A stretch of DNA of 64,000 nucleotides, taken from assembly GCF_000972495.1 (NCBI RefSeq), contig NZ_LATM01000001.1:703241-767240 (forward strand), given 5' to 3'. The stretch comes from Hymenobacter terrenus. GTDB taxonomy: Bacteria; Bacteroidota; Bacteroidia; Cytophagales; Hymenobacteraceae. Positions 1 through 10,241 of the stretch are shown here, one piece after another. The notes beneath the pieces were generated by a model, which saw nothing but the letters and a program-made list of their open reading frames with translations, searched no databases and had not been told where the DNA came from. Each line of letters begins with the position of its first letter. Position 1 is the first letter of the stretch. The translations under genes were made by a program, and so were the position numbers.

Positions 1-1654
1 TCACGATGCCGCTGGGCAGGCCTTTTTTCGCATGCTTCACTTCCTCCCGAATGAGGTGAATGAGCTGCTGCCGCATGTCCTTGGGCGCCGTGATGAGGTA
101 CTCGTAATCGTCGGGCTGCGAGTGCCCGGTGATTACGTTGAAAAACTCCGATACGTCGTGCCCGTAGGTGTCGTTGGTCGTGAGCAAGCTCACATCGGTG
201 TAAAGACGAGCCGTTTGCTCGTTGTAGTTCCCCGAGCCAATGTGCACATAGCGCGTCACCTTCTCTCCCTCCTTGCGGATAATCATGAGCAGTTTGGTGT
301 GCGTCTTGTATTTACTCACGCCATAAATCACGAAGCAGCCGGCTTTCTCCAGTTTGGCACCTTCGCGGATATTTCTCTCCTCATCAAACCGCGCCTTCAC
401 CTCAAATAGCACCGAAACGTGCTTGCCATTCTCGGCCGCCTTCAGTAGCGCGGCCGAGACGCGGGAGTCATCGGCCAATCGGTAAATGGTTTGCTTAATG
501 CCTAGCACGTGCGGGTCTACAGCAGCCTCTTCCAGCAACCGCACCATGGGCTCAATGCTATTGTAGGGGTGGTGCAACAGCACATCGTGGTGCTTGAGGT
601 ACTCAAACATGTTATCCTCGGCACCTTCCGGCAGGCTCAATGGCGCTACGGCCGAGGGCTGCTTGGCCGTCTTCCCGCGGAAATTAGGGTGGCGCACAAT
701 CTGCCACAGGCCTTTCAGATCAATCAGTGAGTTGATTACAAATATGTTACCGTTGTCAATGTTCCACCGCTCGCGCAACACGTTCATCAGCACTGGCGAG
801 GCATTGGGCTCTACTTCCACACGCACCACGCGCCCGCGCTTGCGGGTTTTCAGGCCGACCTGAATTTCTTTGATGAAGTCGTTGTCGATGTCGTCTGACT
901 CTTCCAGCGTGAAGTCGCCGTTGCGCGTGATGCGGAACAGGTTGGCAGCCACAATTTCCACGTTGCGAAACAGTCGCGGCAGAAACTCACGCACTACTTC
1001 CTCAATAGGCACAAAAATGACCTTATCCTTGCGCATAAGCTCAAAAAACCGGGTCAGGTTTTGCGGAATTTGCACGAAAGTAAGCCGCTCCTGTCCTTTC
1101 TCGGTTTCGCCGTCCAGCCCCGCCGCACCGTTACCAATCCGGGTGACCACGCCAAAGATGAGCATTTGGTTCATCATGAGCGGGAAGCCGTGATAGGCGT
1201 CGTACACCATCGGTGTGAGCAGCGGAAACACGGTGTTCTTGAAATAGCCATCGGCCTTTTTCACCTCTAGTTCCGTCAGGTCCGACATTTTCAGAATGTT
1301 GAAGCCATTCTTTTCGAAGTTGGGCTTTAGCTCATTCAGATAAGTCAGGCTCTGGTCGTTCACGAAACGGTGCGCGAAATCGAGCAGCTTGCGCCGAAAC
1401 GGCAGCTCCCGCAGGCCTGAGTAATCAATCCGCTCTTTCCCGTAATCAAGGTAATTGTAGAGTGACCCCACCCGAATCATGAAAAATTCGTCCAGGTTCG
1501 AGCTGGTGATGGCCAGGAATTTGAGCTTATCAAACAAGCCGCGGCTGGCATCCTGTACCTGGTCAAGCACGCGATAGTTGAACCGCAACCAACTCAGGTC
1601 GCGGCTGATGTACTTGCTTTTGCGGATGAGGTCGGCGGACTTGAAGAGCTTCAT
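1..1654 (-). CDS. ppk1: Polyphosphate kinase 1, C-terminus cut by window edge
   Basis: PPK1 reversibly transfers the gamma-phosphate of ATP to inorganic polyphosphate. About 551 N-terminal codons are visible; the family is usually near 690-720 residues, so the last part lies outside the window. The start is the ATG at 1654, giving MKLFKSADL. The N domain shows SWLRFNYRVLDQ and SNLDEFFMIRVGSL, and the first phospholipase-D-like catalytic region shows HHPYNS, IKQTIYRL, EVKARFDEERNI and HTKLLMI followed by YVHIGSGNYN. The histidine of HTK matches the known autophosphorylated position by family knowledge. It sits 55 bp downstream of the RidA-like gene on the same strand and may be cotranscribed with it. 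Confidence 0.95.
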   Translation of the reverse strand, partial: MKLFKSADLIRKSKYISRDLSWLRFNYRVLDQVQDASRGLFDKLKFLAITSSNLDEFFMIRVGSLYNYLDYGKERIDYSGLRELPFRRKLLDFAHRFVNDQSLTYLNELKPNFEKNGFNILKMSDLTELEVKKADGYFKNTVFPLLTPMVYDAYHGFPLMMNQMLIFGVVTRIGNGAAGLDGETEKGQERLTFVQIPQNLTRFFELMRKDKVIFVPIEEVVREFLPRLFRNVEIVAANLFRITRNGDFTLEESDDIDNDFIKEIQVGLKTRKRGRVVRVEVEPNASPVLMNVLRERWNIDNGNIFVINSLIDLKGLWQIVRHPNFRGKTAKQPSAVAPLSLPEGAEDNMFEYLKHHDVLLHHPYNSIEPMVRLLEEAAVDPHVLGIKQTIYRLADDSRVSAALLKAAENGKHVSVLFEVKARFDEERNIREGAKLEKAGCFVIYGVSKYKTHTKLLMIIRKEGEKVTRYVHIGSGNYNEQTARLYTDVSLLTTNDTYGHDVSEFFNVITGHSQPDDYEYLITAPKDMRQQLIHLIREEVKHAKKGLPSGIV

Positions 1655-1709
1655 GATGACAAATGGAATACAGGGCAAAATACGTAAAAACGGCCCTGGA
1701 AATAATGAT

Positions 1710-2090
1710 TTACGCGGAAATAATGGCCGTAGCTTCAATCTCCACCAGCAACCGCGGGTCAATCAGAGCCTTAACTTCCAGCATGGATGCGGCCGGACGA
1801 ATAGCGCCAAACACCTCCCCATGCGCCCGCCCTACGGCCTCCCACTGGGAGATATCAGTTACGAACATCCGCGTGCGCACCACATCCTTGAACGTCGCGC
1901 CTGCCTCCGTTAGTGCTGCCCCTATCTTTTCAAGAACGCGCTTGGTTTGGGCGTAAGCATCTGCGCCCGTCACCACATCACCATCTTGAGCCGTAGTACC
2001 GGCTACTTCCACCACGTTGCCCACGCGCACGGCTCGTGAGTAACCCACAATGGGCTCCCAAGGTGCGCCTGAAGATATCAATTGCCGCAT
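1710..2090 (-). CDS. RidA/YjgF/UK114-family protein
   Basis: A 126-residue protein of the RidA (YjgF/YER057c/UK114) family. Family members deaminate reactive enamine/imine intermediates from PLP enzymes, or act as related small trimeric proteins. Supporting motifs are the N-terminal [17 protein letters not shown], the middle RTRMFVTDI, and the C-terminal [12 protein letters not shown], which normally lines the subunit-interface pocket with its Arg. The length is typical of the family. It starts at ATG 2090 and lies between gyrB and ppk1 on the minus strand. It could belong to a RidA subgroup other than the archetypal deaminase; the sequence alone does not settle substrate. Confidence 0.9.
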   Translation of the reverse strand: MRQLISSGAPWEPIVGYSRAVRVGNVVEVAGTTAQDGDVVTGADAYAQTKRVLEKIGAALTEAGATFKDVVRTRMFVTDISQWEAVGRAHGEVFGAIRPAASMLEVKALIDPRLLVEIEATAIISA

Positions 2091-2150
2091 CAGTTCAAAC
2101 TAGAAAAAGTAATGATTTATTTTGGTGTAGCTCTACGCTGTCTTGAAAAC

Positions 2151-2180
2151 GAAAAGGCCCGCTTTGCAGCGGGCCTTTTC
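2151..2180 (-). terminator. Rho-independent terminator of gyrB
   Basis: A perfect 12-bp stem (2151-2162 with 2169-2180) encloses a 6-nt loop. It lies 14 bp past the gyrB stop. On the minus strand the stem ends in CCTTTTC followed by GTTTTC, a U-rich tail. Confidence 0.85.
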
Positions 2181-2193
2181 CGAGAGGTGTTGG

Positions 2194-4236
<2,043 letters not shown>

Positions 4237-4248
4237 TTACCTAACACT

Positions 4249-4256
4249 CAAAAGTA
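4249..4256 (-). promoter_or_regulatory. Candidate -7 element for gyrB
   Basis: The minus strand reads TACTTTTG, a match to the Bacteroidota sigma-70 -7 core TAnnTTTG, about 60 bp before the gyrB ATG. No good -33 TTG was found at the expected 19-21 nt spacing, so this is only a half-site. Confidence 0.4.
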
Positions 4257-4371
4257 CTTATTTAATCCCATTCCTGTCAGATTTTGCGCTTTTCATCACC
4301 GTATTTTTTTATTTTACAGCTCGTCGGTAAAACCTGAAACCAAGCTCCTCATTAGGAAGAAATTTGGGCAC

Positions 4372-4405
4372 AAAAAAGCCCCTCCTAACGGGGAGAGGCT
4401 TTTTT
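4372..4405 (-). terminator. Rho-independent terminator of the T9SS Asp-box gene
   Basis: A-tract, GC stem (GCCcCTCC / GGgGAGaGGC with bulges, loop taac) and T-tract form a hairpin just after the stop of the minus-strand gene ending at 4424. With A6 on one side and T6 on the other, it could also stop transcription on the plus strand. Confidence 0.8.
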
Positions 4406-4423
4406 ACAACTGCGCAAAAAGGA

Positions 4424-5962
4424 TTAGTCAATCACCACTTTTTGGGTAGCAATGCCAGCGTCCGTGCGAATCCGCAGGGTGTAAACGCCGGTTTTTTCAC
4501 CACCCAAGTCCAGGTTAAAGGTCTTAGCCCCAATTGCCGCGGCGTTGAGTAACTGCGAGCGCACCTGACGTCCTACTACGTCTATCACGGTAAGTTGAGC
4601 ACCGGCTTTCAAGTCCGAACCCAAGTTGACCTTGAATACCCCGGAGGAACTAGGATTAGGCGACACGCTTAGAGTGCTTTGTAAAGCGGCATTGCGATTG
4701 GCCGTTAACGTACGTGAATACTTAAAAATCCCGCCTACACCGTTTATATCAGTGAAGAGGGTACCATACCCTACGGTGCTATTTGCCGTAGCACCCGGAA
4801 TCAAATCCAGTGTAAAGAAGTAGCCCGGAGTTGCTGCCGTGGTTGTTGAGACAGTCAGGTTTGTCCAGTTAACGCCATCGGTGCTAGTAGAGGTACCAAA
4901 ATCTTCAGGCACTTGGCCAGTAGTGGGTACGGGGTAACGCGGACCTACACTGTAGTACACGCCGTTAACGGCATCGATATCGTTGCGAAAGAAGCTGCCA
5001 CTGGCATTGTTAACAGGCGTAATCGGGGTCCAGTTGATGCCTCCGTCGGTAGTACGAGCCACATTGAGGCCTGTAATAGTGCCCGGCGTACCGCCCGTAA
5101 TTGTATAGCCATAGCAAATGCCTTCATTAGCATTTTTAAATGCCAGTCGAGTTACGGCACCAACCATGTTAGGAATCAGGTTTGAAACGGTCCAGGTCAC
5201 TCCAAAATCCGTGGTTTTGATTACACGTACTTGAGCAGTTTGATCAGAGGATGCTAAACCAGCCCACAGTGTACCAGGGGTGCTGTCTAATGCAAAAAAT
5301 GCTTCCGCATTGCCATATTCATTTGCGATAGCAGGCGGAACCCCAGTTGTAAGGCGGTTCCAGGTTTCACCACCATCAGTAGTTCGCAGAATTTCGAACT
5401 GATTAGGAGCCGCGGTGGTTGGGTCACCCAATGCTACCCCAATCAGGGGTGTGAACATGTGCACCCAGTTGCAGAAGGCTCCTTCGCCTCTGAACTGCGT
5501 AGCAGTTGTTTTTTTAACCCAGGAGTTACCAGCGTTGGTTGTTTTTACGATTTCGCCGCCATAGGCGGTAGCTGCCGGCCCGGTTACATAGGTAGAGCCC
5601 GGATATGCTGCGGCAACGGCAGTAGTGGCCGAAATCCCGGAAATGTTAGCAACAGTTGCATTATGGCTAGTAGGAGCCGCCCCGTCGTTGGATACCGTGA
5701 CAGCGCCAAAATCAAACTGGTCGCCGGCGCCAGTTGGGTTATTGGTAACTATGAAGTAACCTGGAATGGAAGCAGGAGCACCTGCAGGCACTCGGTCTGA
5801 TGCAACCCCCCACATCAGGGTGGGCGACAACGTATGAATCCGTTCGATGGTGTAGGGACCGAATATATTAGGAGATGGGTTATTGACCTGCGTCCAGGGA
5901 CCTTGTGCCTGAACCTGATTGGCGAACCCGAGCAAACCCAAGAAGAGTAAGTTTTTTTTCAT
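4424..5962 (-). CDS. Secreted Asp-box/BNR-repeat protein with T9SS type A sorting domain
   Basis: A 512-residue exported protein of unknown specific function. It has an N-terminal signal peptide (MKKNLLFLGLLGFANQVQAQ). A beta-propeller-like body contains several Asp-box repeats: TTDGGETW, TTDFGVTW, TTDGGINW, STDGVNW. These are the S/T-x-D-x-G-x-x-W/F turns seen in sialidases and in photosystem-stability/YCF48-like propellers. The last ~80 residues (SVSPNPSSSG, VIDVVGRQV, GVYTLRIRTDAG, QKVVID) form a Por/T9SS type A C-terminal sorting domain. The protein is therefore expected to cross the outer membrane through T9SS and end up at the surface or outside. No catalytic residues are recognised. 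Its codon use is less GC-rich than that of its neighbours. Confidence 0.88.
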   Translation of the reverse strand: MKKNLLFLGLLGFANQVQAQGPWTQVNNPSPNIFGPYTIERIHTLSPTLMWGVASDRVPAGAPASIPGYFIVTNNPTGAGDQFDFGAVTVSNDGAAPTSHNATVANISGISATTAVAAAYPGSTYVTGPAATAYGGEIVKTTNAGNSWVKKTTATQFRGEGAFCNWVHMFTPLIGVALGDPTTAAPNQFEILRTTDGGETWNRLTTGVPPAIANEYGNAEAFFALDSTPGTLWAGLASSDQTAQVRVIKTTDFGVTWTVSNLIPNMVGAVTRLAFKNANEGICYGYTITGGTPGTITGLNVARTTDGGINWTPITPVNNASGSFFRNDIDAVNGVYYSVGPRYPVPTTGQVPEDFGTSTSTDGVNWTNLTVSTTTAATPGYFFTLDLIPGATANSTVGYGTLFTDINGVGGIFKYSRTLTANRNAALQSTLSVSPNPSSSGVFKVNLGSDLKAGAQLTVIDVVGRQVRSQLLNAAAIGAKTFNLDLGGEKTGVYTLRIRTDAGIATQKVVID

Positions 5963-6276
5963 GACAAATTACAATGATGTTGAATTTAGGTGGAGAAGAA
6001 AAAAATGAAGAGGGTGAAAAATCATCAGCGCATCCTTATGCAAAGGGTATGTTATTTCAGATGCTTGAGGGGCCAATATAAGATACAATATTGATTTTTC
6101 CCAAAACAACGACATTTGCAGTGTGTGGGTTGCGACAAGGTGCAGACCCACAGCTGGAAAAACGTCTTGGAGCGGCGGCTTTTTTGGAGATGCTATTGCG
6201 ATAACGGGCTAGCCGTACTGTTTAACAGCGGCGCTTGACTGTGCTCCTTCGAAAATCGATTTTGCCTAAAATACAA
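5963..6276. other. Gene-free stretch, AT-rich leader
   Basis: This 314-bp interval between the T9SS gene and the tRNA cluster terminator is AT-rich near the T9SS start and should hold its promoter, but I found no clean TAnnTTTG on the minus strand. A 60-codon minus-strand frame (5969-6151) shows no recognisable protein features. A 12-bp palindrome (AAAATCGATTTT) lies near 6253-6264. Nothing else is supported. Confidence 0.5.
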
Positions 6277-6305
6277 AAGTCCCTTCCCGAGTGGGGAAGG
6301 GACTT
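6277..6305 (-). terminator. Terminator of the tRNA cluster
   Basis: A perfect 12-bp stem (6277-6288 with 6294-6305) has a 5-nt loop. On the minus strand it is followed by TTTTGTATTTTAG. It lies 6 bp beyond the 3' end of tRNA-Arg, so it fits the end of the Ser-Pro-Arg transcript. Confidence 0.85.
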
Positions 6306-6311
6306 GAATAA

Positions 6312-6385
6312 TGGCCCCGTTTGGATTCGAACCAAAGACCGACTACTTAGAAGGTAGTTGCTCTATCCAGCTGAGCTACGGGGTC
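6312..6385 (-). tRNA. tRNA-Arg (anticodon TCT)
   Basis: The minus strand folds into a 74-nt cloverleaf. It has GACCCCG acceptor, TAGCTCAGCTGGATAGAGC D region, anticodon loop CTTCTAA (TCT, reading AGA/AGG) and the T-loop GGTTCGAATCC. The 3' CCA is not encoded. The acceptor 3' strand reads CGGGGCC, so position A2 faces C71, a mismatch; all other acceptor pairs are Watson-Crick. It is the last of three tandem tRNAs. Confidence 0.95.
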
Positions 6386-6403
6386 GAAACGGGGTAATAA
6401 ATG

Positions 6404-6477
6404 TCGGGGTGGCAGGATTCGAACCTACGACCTCCTGCTCCCAAAGCAGGCGCGATACCGGGCTACGCTACACCCCG
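6404..6477 (-). tRNA. tRNA-Pro (anticodon TGG)
   Basis: A 74-nt cloverleaf on the minus strand. Acceptor CGGGGTG pairs fully with CACCCCG; the anticodon loop is TTTGGGA (TGG); the T-arm is AGGTTCGAATCCT; the discriminator is A; CCA is not encoded. It is separated by 18 nt from tRNA-Arg. A long stem-loop separates it from tRNA-Ser. Confidence 0.95.
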
Positions 6478-6483
6478 AAAAAA

Positions 6484-6553
6484 ATAATGTTGAGTTAAGA
6501 AAGCTTCCTACTGGGTGGAGCCCCAACGGGTAGCTTTCGCAACCCAACATTAT
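6484..6553. repeat. Long imperfect stem-loop in the tRNA spacer
   Basis: The spacer between tRNA-Ser and tRNA-Pro is almost wholly one hairpin. Its outer arms 6484-6496 and 6541-6553 match at 12 of 13 bases. Inner arms GAAAGCT (6499-6505) and AGCTTTC (6532-6538) are perfect, and TGGG/CCCA caps the stem. It could guide processing of the tRNA precursor. Confidence 0.75.
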
Positions 6554-6555
6554 AG

Positions 6556-6643
6556 TGGAGAGGGGGGGATTCGAACCCCCGGTAACCTTTAGAGCTACGG
6601 CAGTTTAGCAAACTACTGGTTTCAGCCACTCACCCACCTCTCC
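6556..6643 (-). tRNA. tRNA-Ser (anticodon GCT)
   Basis: An 88-nt class II tRNA on the minus strand with acceptor GGAGAGG / CCTCTCC, D region GTGAGTGGCTGAAACC and anticodon loop TTGCTAA (GCT, reading AGC/AGU). It has the long variable arm expected for Ser, and the T-arm GGGGGTTCGAATCCCCC. CCA is not encoded. It is first in the Ser-Pro-Arg cluster. Confidence 0.95.
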
Positions 6644-6675
6644 AGGCTGGTCTTCGCTTCCGTTCGAAGCGGGTG

Positions 6676-6683
6676 CAAATATA
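6676..6683 (-). promoter_or_regulatory. Candidate -7 element of the tRNA cluster
   Basis: The minus strand reads TATATTTG (TAnnTTTG) 33 bp upstream of tRNA-Ser. No clear -33 TTG at standard spacing. Confidence 0.4.
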
Positions 6684-6759
6684 CGGGCCGATCTGAAAAG
6701 CCCACACTTTAGTTGAAAAAAATATCTTCGAAGCCCCGGAAAGCCGAGCGAGCGCGGAG

Positions 6760-7782
6760 TTGGTGGTTTATTTGTCCTTCAGAATTTCTGTGTTCAGCAT
6801 CTTGCTTACCTGGGCCTATCCTTATTTCGTAGCAGTGGGGCTAGCCATGGCAGTGGGCCTGCTGCTGCTGGTGCGGCTGTGGCGGCGCAGCAGCCGGCTG
6901 AGCCAGGCACTGGGCACCCGGCCCCGGCACCGCGGCTGGAAACTGATGCTACGAGTGCTGGCGGCTGCCTTGCTTCTGGGCGCAGCACTAGGCCCATCGC
7001 TGGGTGTAAGCCAGCGCCCGGTGCGTACTGCTGGCAAAGATGTATGGCTGCTGGTGGATGTGTCGCGCTCAATGGACGCGCCGGACGTGGCTCCTACCCG
7101 GCTGCTACGGGCACAAGCGGAACTACAGGAACTAGTAAGCCAGTTTCCGGCCGACCGGCTGGGACTGGTGGTTTTTGGGGCAGAGGCAGTGGTGCAGTGC
7201 CCACTTACGTATGACCAAGAAGCCATACAGGTCTTTATTAGCACATTGCAAACTAATTTGCTGCCTCCTGGCCCCACCACGCTGCGGGCACCACTGGAGC
7301 TGGTGTTGAGCCGGCTGACACCAGCACCGGGACCTGCCTCAGTGGTGGTGCCGCGAGCCACGGCAGTGGTAGTGGTAAGCGATGGCGAGGATTTTGGCGA
7401 AAACCTGGAACCGGTACTACGTACACTGGGGCGCACTGGGGCACGAGTCTACGCGGTCGGTGTGGGGACAGCCGCGGGGACTAACCTGCCGAAAGCCGGG
7501 GGTGGCTTTTTGAAAGATATTCACGGGCAGTTGGTGCTAAGTCGTCTGCATGAGGCCTCCCTGCTGCAGTTAGCCGCGCAAACTGGCGGGCAGTATGTTG
7601 AGTTGAATAATCAGCAAAATGGGTTTGAACCACTGCTACGGGCACTGCAGACCATGCCGGGCGCGGCCGAGCAAGTGCGGACGGTGGCCGTGGCCGATAA
7701 TCGCTACCGCTATCCGTTGGCTTCGGCACTGCTGCTGCTGGCGTTGGACGTCGTATTAACCGTCACCATTATTCGGCCGTGA
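6760..7782 (+). CDS. VWA-domain membrane protein, BatB-like
   Basis: A 340-residue membrane protein resembling the aerotolerance-operon protein BatB. Two hydrophobic segments lie near the N-terminus (about residues 14-40 and 62-80), followed by a von Willebrand factor A domain with the MIDAS motif D100-x-S102-x-S104 and SDGEDFGEN further on. One C-terminal transmembrane segment ends the protein. The start is uncertain: TTG 6760 and GTG 6763 or 6790 are all in frame, and no ATG precedes the first membrane segment. Its stop overlaps the start of the next gene (GTGA). Canonical bat operons also carry batA upstream; here a divergent tRNA cluster sits there instead. Confidence 0.8.
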   Translation: MVVYLSFRISVFSILLTWAYPYFVAVGLAMAVGLLLLVRLWRRSSRLSQALGTRPRHRGWKLMLRVLAAALLLGAALGPSLGVSQRPVRTAGKDVWLLVDVSRSMDAPDVAPTRLLRAQAELQELVSQFPADRLGLVVFGAEAVVQCPLTYDQEAIQVFISTLQTNLLPPGPTTLRAPLELVLSRLTPAPGPASVVVPRATAVVVVSDGEDFGENLEPVLRTLGRTGARVYAVGVGTAAGTNLPKAGGGFLKDIHGQLVLSRLHEASLLQLAAQTGGQYVELNNQQNGFEPLLRALQTMPGAAEQVRTVAVADNRYRYPLASALLLLALDVVLTVTIIRP

Positions 7783-8786
7783 GGTACCTTGTGCTACTTA
7801 TTTTGCTGCTTGGCAGGCCTACGTGGAGCTTGGTTACGTGGGTGCGCGACCGGAATGTAGCAGTAGCCGATGGCACTAAGGCCTACGTTCGGGGTGATGC
7901 GGCACGGGCTACTGCTGCGTTTACCGCTGCATTGGCCGCGCAAGCCCGACGGGCGCCCGACTCACGCCTGCTCCTCAACCTGGCTCATGCGCAGGCGCAG
8001 GCCGGGCAGCTTGATGCCGCCCATGCCACCTACGGCCGCCTGCTTACCGGCAGTCCAGCAACTTTGAGCAGTGTGGCGCGACAGCAACTGGCGGTGCTGG
8101 CTGCCCGGGAGGGTCAGCTAGCCCAAGCGTTAGGCTTGTTGCGGCAGGCGTTACTTCTTGACCCTCGTAATAGCGGAGCACGCTTTAATTATGAGGTGCT
8201 GAGTGCCTATTTGACGAAAAAGCCGAACAGCCCAAAAATTGCGCCGCCACCCAAAGCTGCTGTGCCTGATACGCCCAAGCCGTCGTCGGCAAAGAATGGG
8301 AGTGACAAAAAGCAGCCAGCAGAGAAAGCCGGTACCGACCGCAAGGGTGAAGTTAATGATTCCAGGCCCGCTCCGGCTGCGCCAACCACACCGCCTGAGC
8401 GCCGCTCCGACCCGGCTGGCCAACCGGATAATCAGCAGGCTGATGCAACGCCGGGCAACGCTGCGAAGGGCGGCCGAACGCCAGGTGCCGGAACACCTCA
8501 GCCAGTAGCAAGCGGGGAGTCTGCCGGGGCTCAGCAGGGAGTGGACCAGAATAGCATAGCCCCTACTCCTACCGCCAATGGCCGGAGCAACCGCCCAGGC
8601 TCAGATGCCGCCACACCAAGCGACTTGCGCCTACAAACCCAGCGTGAACGCCTGCAAGCCATGAACTTGAGCCCGGCCCAGGCCCGCCAACTCCTGGAAA
8701 CGCTGCGGGCGCAGGAGCAACAGTATTTGCAGCAGCTGACGCGCCCCTCCCAGCAAAAGCTCGATCCAAGCAAGCCGATGTGGTGA
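7779..8786 (+). CDS. TPR protein, BatC/BatE-like
   Basis: A 335-residue protein starting at a GTG that overlaps the stop of the BatB-like gene, which indicates translational coupling. A hydrophobic N-terminal segment is followed by tetratricopeptide-type helices (about residues 25-135, with ARATAAFTAALA, LLLNLAHAQAQAGQLDAAH and ALGLLRQALLLDPRN). A long Pro/Ala/Lys-rich disordered linker follows (about 145-275). A short helical end carries MNLSPAQARQLLETLRAQEQQ, which is typical of the TPR partner in bat operons. The likely role is as a periplasmic or membrane-attached scaffold for the VWA protein. Aerotolerance is a family label rather than a demonstrated role here. Confidence 0.75.
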   Translation: MRYLVLLILLLGRPTWSLVTWVRDRNVAVADGTKAYVRGDAARATAAFTAALAAQARRAPDSRLLLNLAHAQAQAGQLDAAHATYGRLLTGSPATLSSVARQQLAVLAAREGQLAQALGLLRQALLLDPRNSGARFNYEVLSAYLTKKPNSPKIAPPPKAAVPDTPKPSSAKNGSDKKQPAEKAGTDRKGEVNDSRPAPAAPTTPPERRSDPAGQPDNQQADATPGNAAKGGRTPGAGTPQPVASGESAGAQQGVDQNSIAPTPTANGRSNRPGSDAATPSDLRLQTQRERLQAMNLSPAQARQLLETLRAQEQQYLQQLTRPSQQKLDPSKPMW

Positions 8787-8874
8787 TGGGGACTGATAAT
8801 AAGATGATTAACAGGTCAACTAAACGGTGCGGGCAACTGTTTGAGCAATTACCATTTCGGGGGGTCTAAAGCCG

Positions 8875-8882
8875 TACTTTTG
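8875..8882 (+). promoter_or_regulatory. Candidate -7 element of the thiolase gene
   Basis: TACTTTTG matches TAnnTTTG, 50 bp before the ATG. A -33 TTG is not seen at 19-21 nt. Confidence 0.45.
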
Positions 8883-8931
8883 CGGCTCGGTTCAACCTCC
8901 CACCCCACTACTTTTTACATTCGTTTCTAAT

Positions 8932-10116
8932 ATGCAAACCAAAGAAGTTGTCATTATATCTGCCGTCCGCACGCCGATTGGCTCATTTGGCGGGGCTCTG
9001 GCATCGTTGTCGGCCACCGAACTGGGCGCCATTGCCTTAAAGGGAGCACTGGAGAAAGCCGGCGTGGCACCATCGGAAGTGGAACAGGTGATTATGGGCA
9101 ACGTGATTTCGGCCAACCTGGGCCAGGCACCCGCCCGGCAAGCGGCCAAAAAAGCGGGCCTGCCTGATACCGTGGAGTGTACTACGGTGAATAAAGTCTG
9201 TGCTTCGGGCTCGAAGGCCATCATGTTTGCCGCCCAGGCCATTATGCTGGGACAATCGGATGTGATTCTGGCTGGTGGCATGGAGAGTATGAGCAATGTG
9301 CCTTACTACCTCGACAAGGCCCGCTTTGGCGCCAAATATGGCCATGGTCAGATGATTGACGGCCTCGTGCGCGACGGCCTCTGGGACCCATACCATGACT
9401 ATGCCATGGGCAACGCGGCCGAGAACACGGCCAAAGAAATGGGTTTCACCCGCGAGCAGCAGGATGCTTTTGCCATCGAGAGCTACACCCGAAGCGCCGC
9501 GGCCGCCAAAGCCGGCAAGAAGAAGGATGAAATTGTGCCCGTAACCATCGAGAGCCGCGGCAAAACCACGGTGATTGAGGACGACGAGGAATACCTCAAA
9601 GTAGATTTCGCGAAAGTACCCGGCCTGAAACCGGCGTTCCTGAAAGAAAACGGCACGGTGACGGCCGCTAACGCTTCGACCCTGAACGATGGGGCTGCCG
9701 CCGTGCTGCTGATGAGCCGCGAGAAAGCTGAAACGCTGGGCCTTACGCCCATTGGCCGCATCCTGGGCTTTGCCGATGCAGAGCAGGCGCCCGAGTGGTT
9801 TACAACTTCGCCGGCACTGGCTATTCCGAAGGCATTGAAAAACGCTGGCAAGACGGCGGCGGACGTAGACTTTTATGAAATCAATGAGGCTTTCTCGGTG
9901 GTGAGCCTGGCTAACAACCAGCTGCTGAACCTGGAAGGCACCAAAGTCAACCTATACGGTGGAGCCGTGAGCCTGGGCCACCCACTCGGTGCTTCGGGCG
10001 CGCGCATCGTGACGACGCTGATGAACGTGCTCAAGAATGAGGGCGGCAAAATCGGCGTCAGCGGCATTTGCAATGGCGGCGGCGGGGCCAGCGCCATTGT
10101 GGTAGAGCGCCTGTAG
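8932..10116 (+). CDS. Acetyl-CoA C-acetyltransferase (thiolase)
   Basis: Thiolase II condenses two acetyl-CoA to acetoacetyl-CoA, or does the reverse cleavage. The 394 residues equal the family length. The acyl-accepting cysteine is C90 in VNKVCASGSKA. The middle has NAAENTAKEMGFTREQQDAFA, the later NEAFSVV and the catalytic-histidine segment GHPLGASGAR follow, and the second catalytic cysteine lies in GICNGGGGASA. All four active-site regions are intact. The start ATG 8932 is supported by the preceding promoter core and by the family N-terminus (VIISAVRTPIGSFGG). It is a single-gene unit ended by its own terminator. Whether its main flux is biosynthetic or degradative cannot be told. Confidence 0.95.
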   Translation: MQTKEVVIISAVRTPIGSFGGALASLSATELGAIALKGALEKAGVAPSEVEQVIMGNVISANLGQAPARQAAKKAGLPDTVECTTVNKVCASGSKAIMFAAQAIMLGQSDVILAGGMESMSNVPYYLDKARFGAKYGHGQMIDGLVRDGLWDPYHDYAMGNAAENTAKEMGFTREQQDAFAIESYTRSAAAAKAGKKKDEIVPVTIESRGKTTVIEDDEEYLKVDFAKVPGLKPAFLKENGTVTAANASTLNDGAAAVLLMSREKAETLGLTPIGRILGFADAEQAPEWFTTSPALAIPKALKNAGKTAADVDFYEINEAFSVVSLANNQLLNLEGTKVNLYGGAVSLGHPLGASGARIVTTLMNVLKNEGGKIGVSGICNGGGGASAIVVERL

Positions 10117-10136
10117 CACGCGGTTGTGCAGGATAG

Positions 10137-10188
10137 AAGAGGTTTCGTGAGGTTTGATTGGACATCAGCCTCGGGAAACCTCTTTTTA
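10137..10188 (+). terminator. Terminator after the thiolase gene
   Basis: Arms AAGAGGTTTC (10137-10146) and GAAACCTCTT (10175-10184), with further pairing TGAGG/CCTC inside, are followed by TTTATTTTG. Located 20 bp after the thiolase stop. Confidence 0.8.
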
Positions 10189-10241
10189 TTTTGCACAACT
10201 GCGTGCGAAATTTTTAGGTAGGGTGCGCCGTTCTTGCGTCT

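Noticed and set aside
5969-6151. 60-codon minus-strand frame upstream of the T9SS gene
   Set aside because: AT-rich leader region without recognisable protein features or a start signal.
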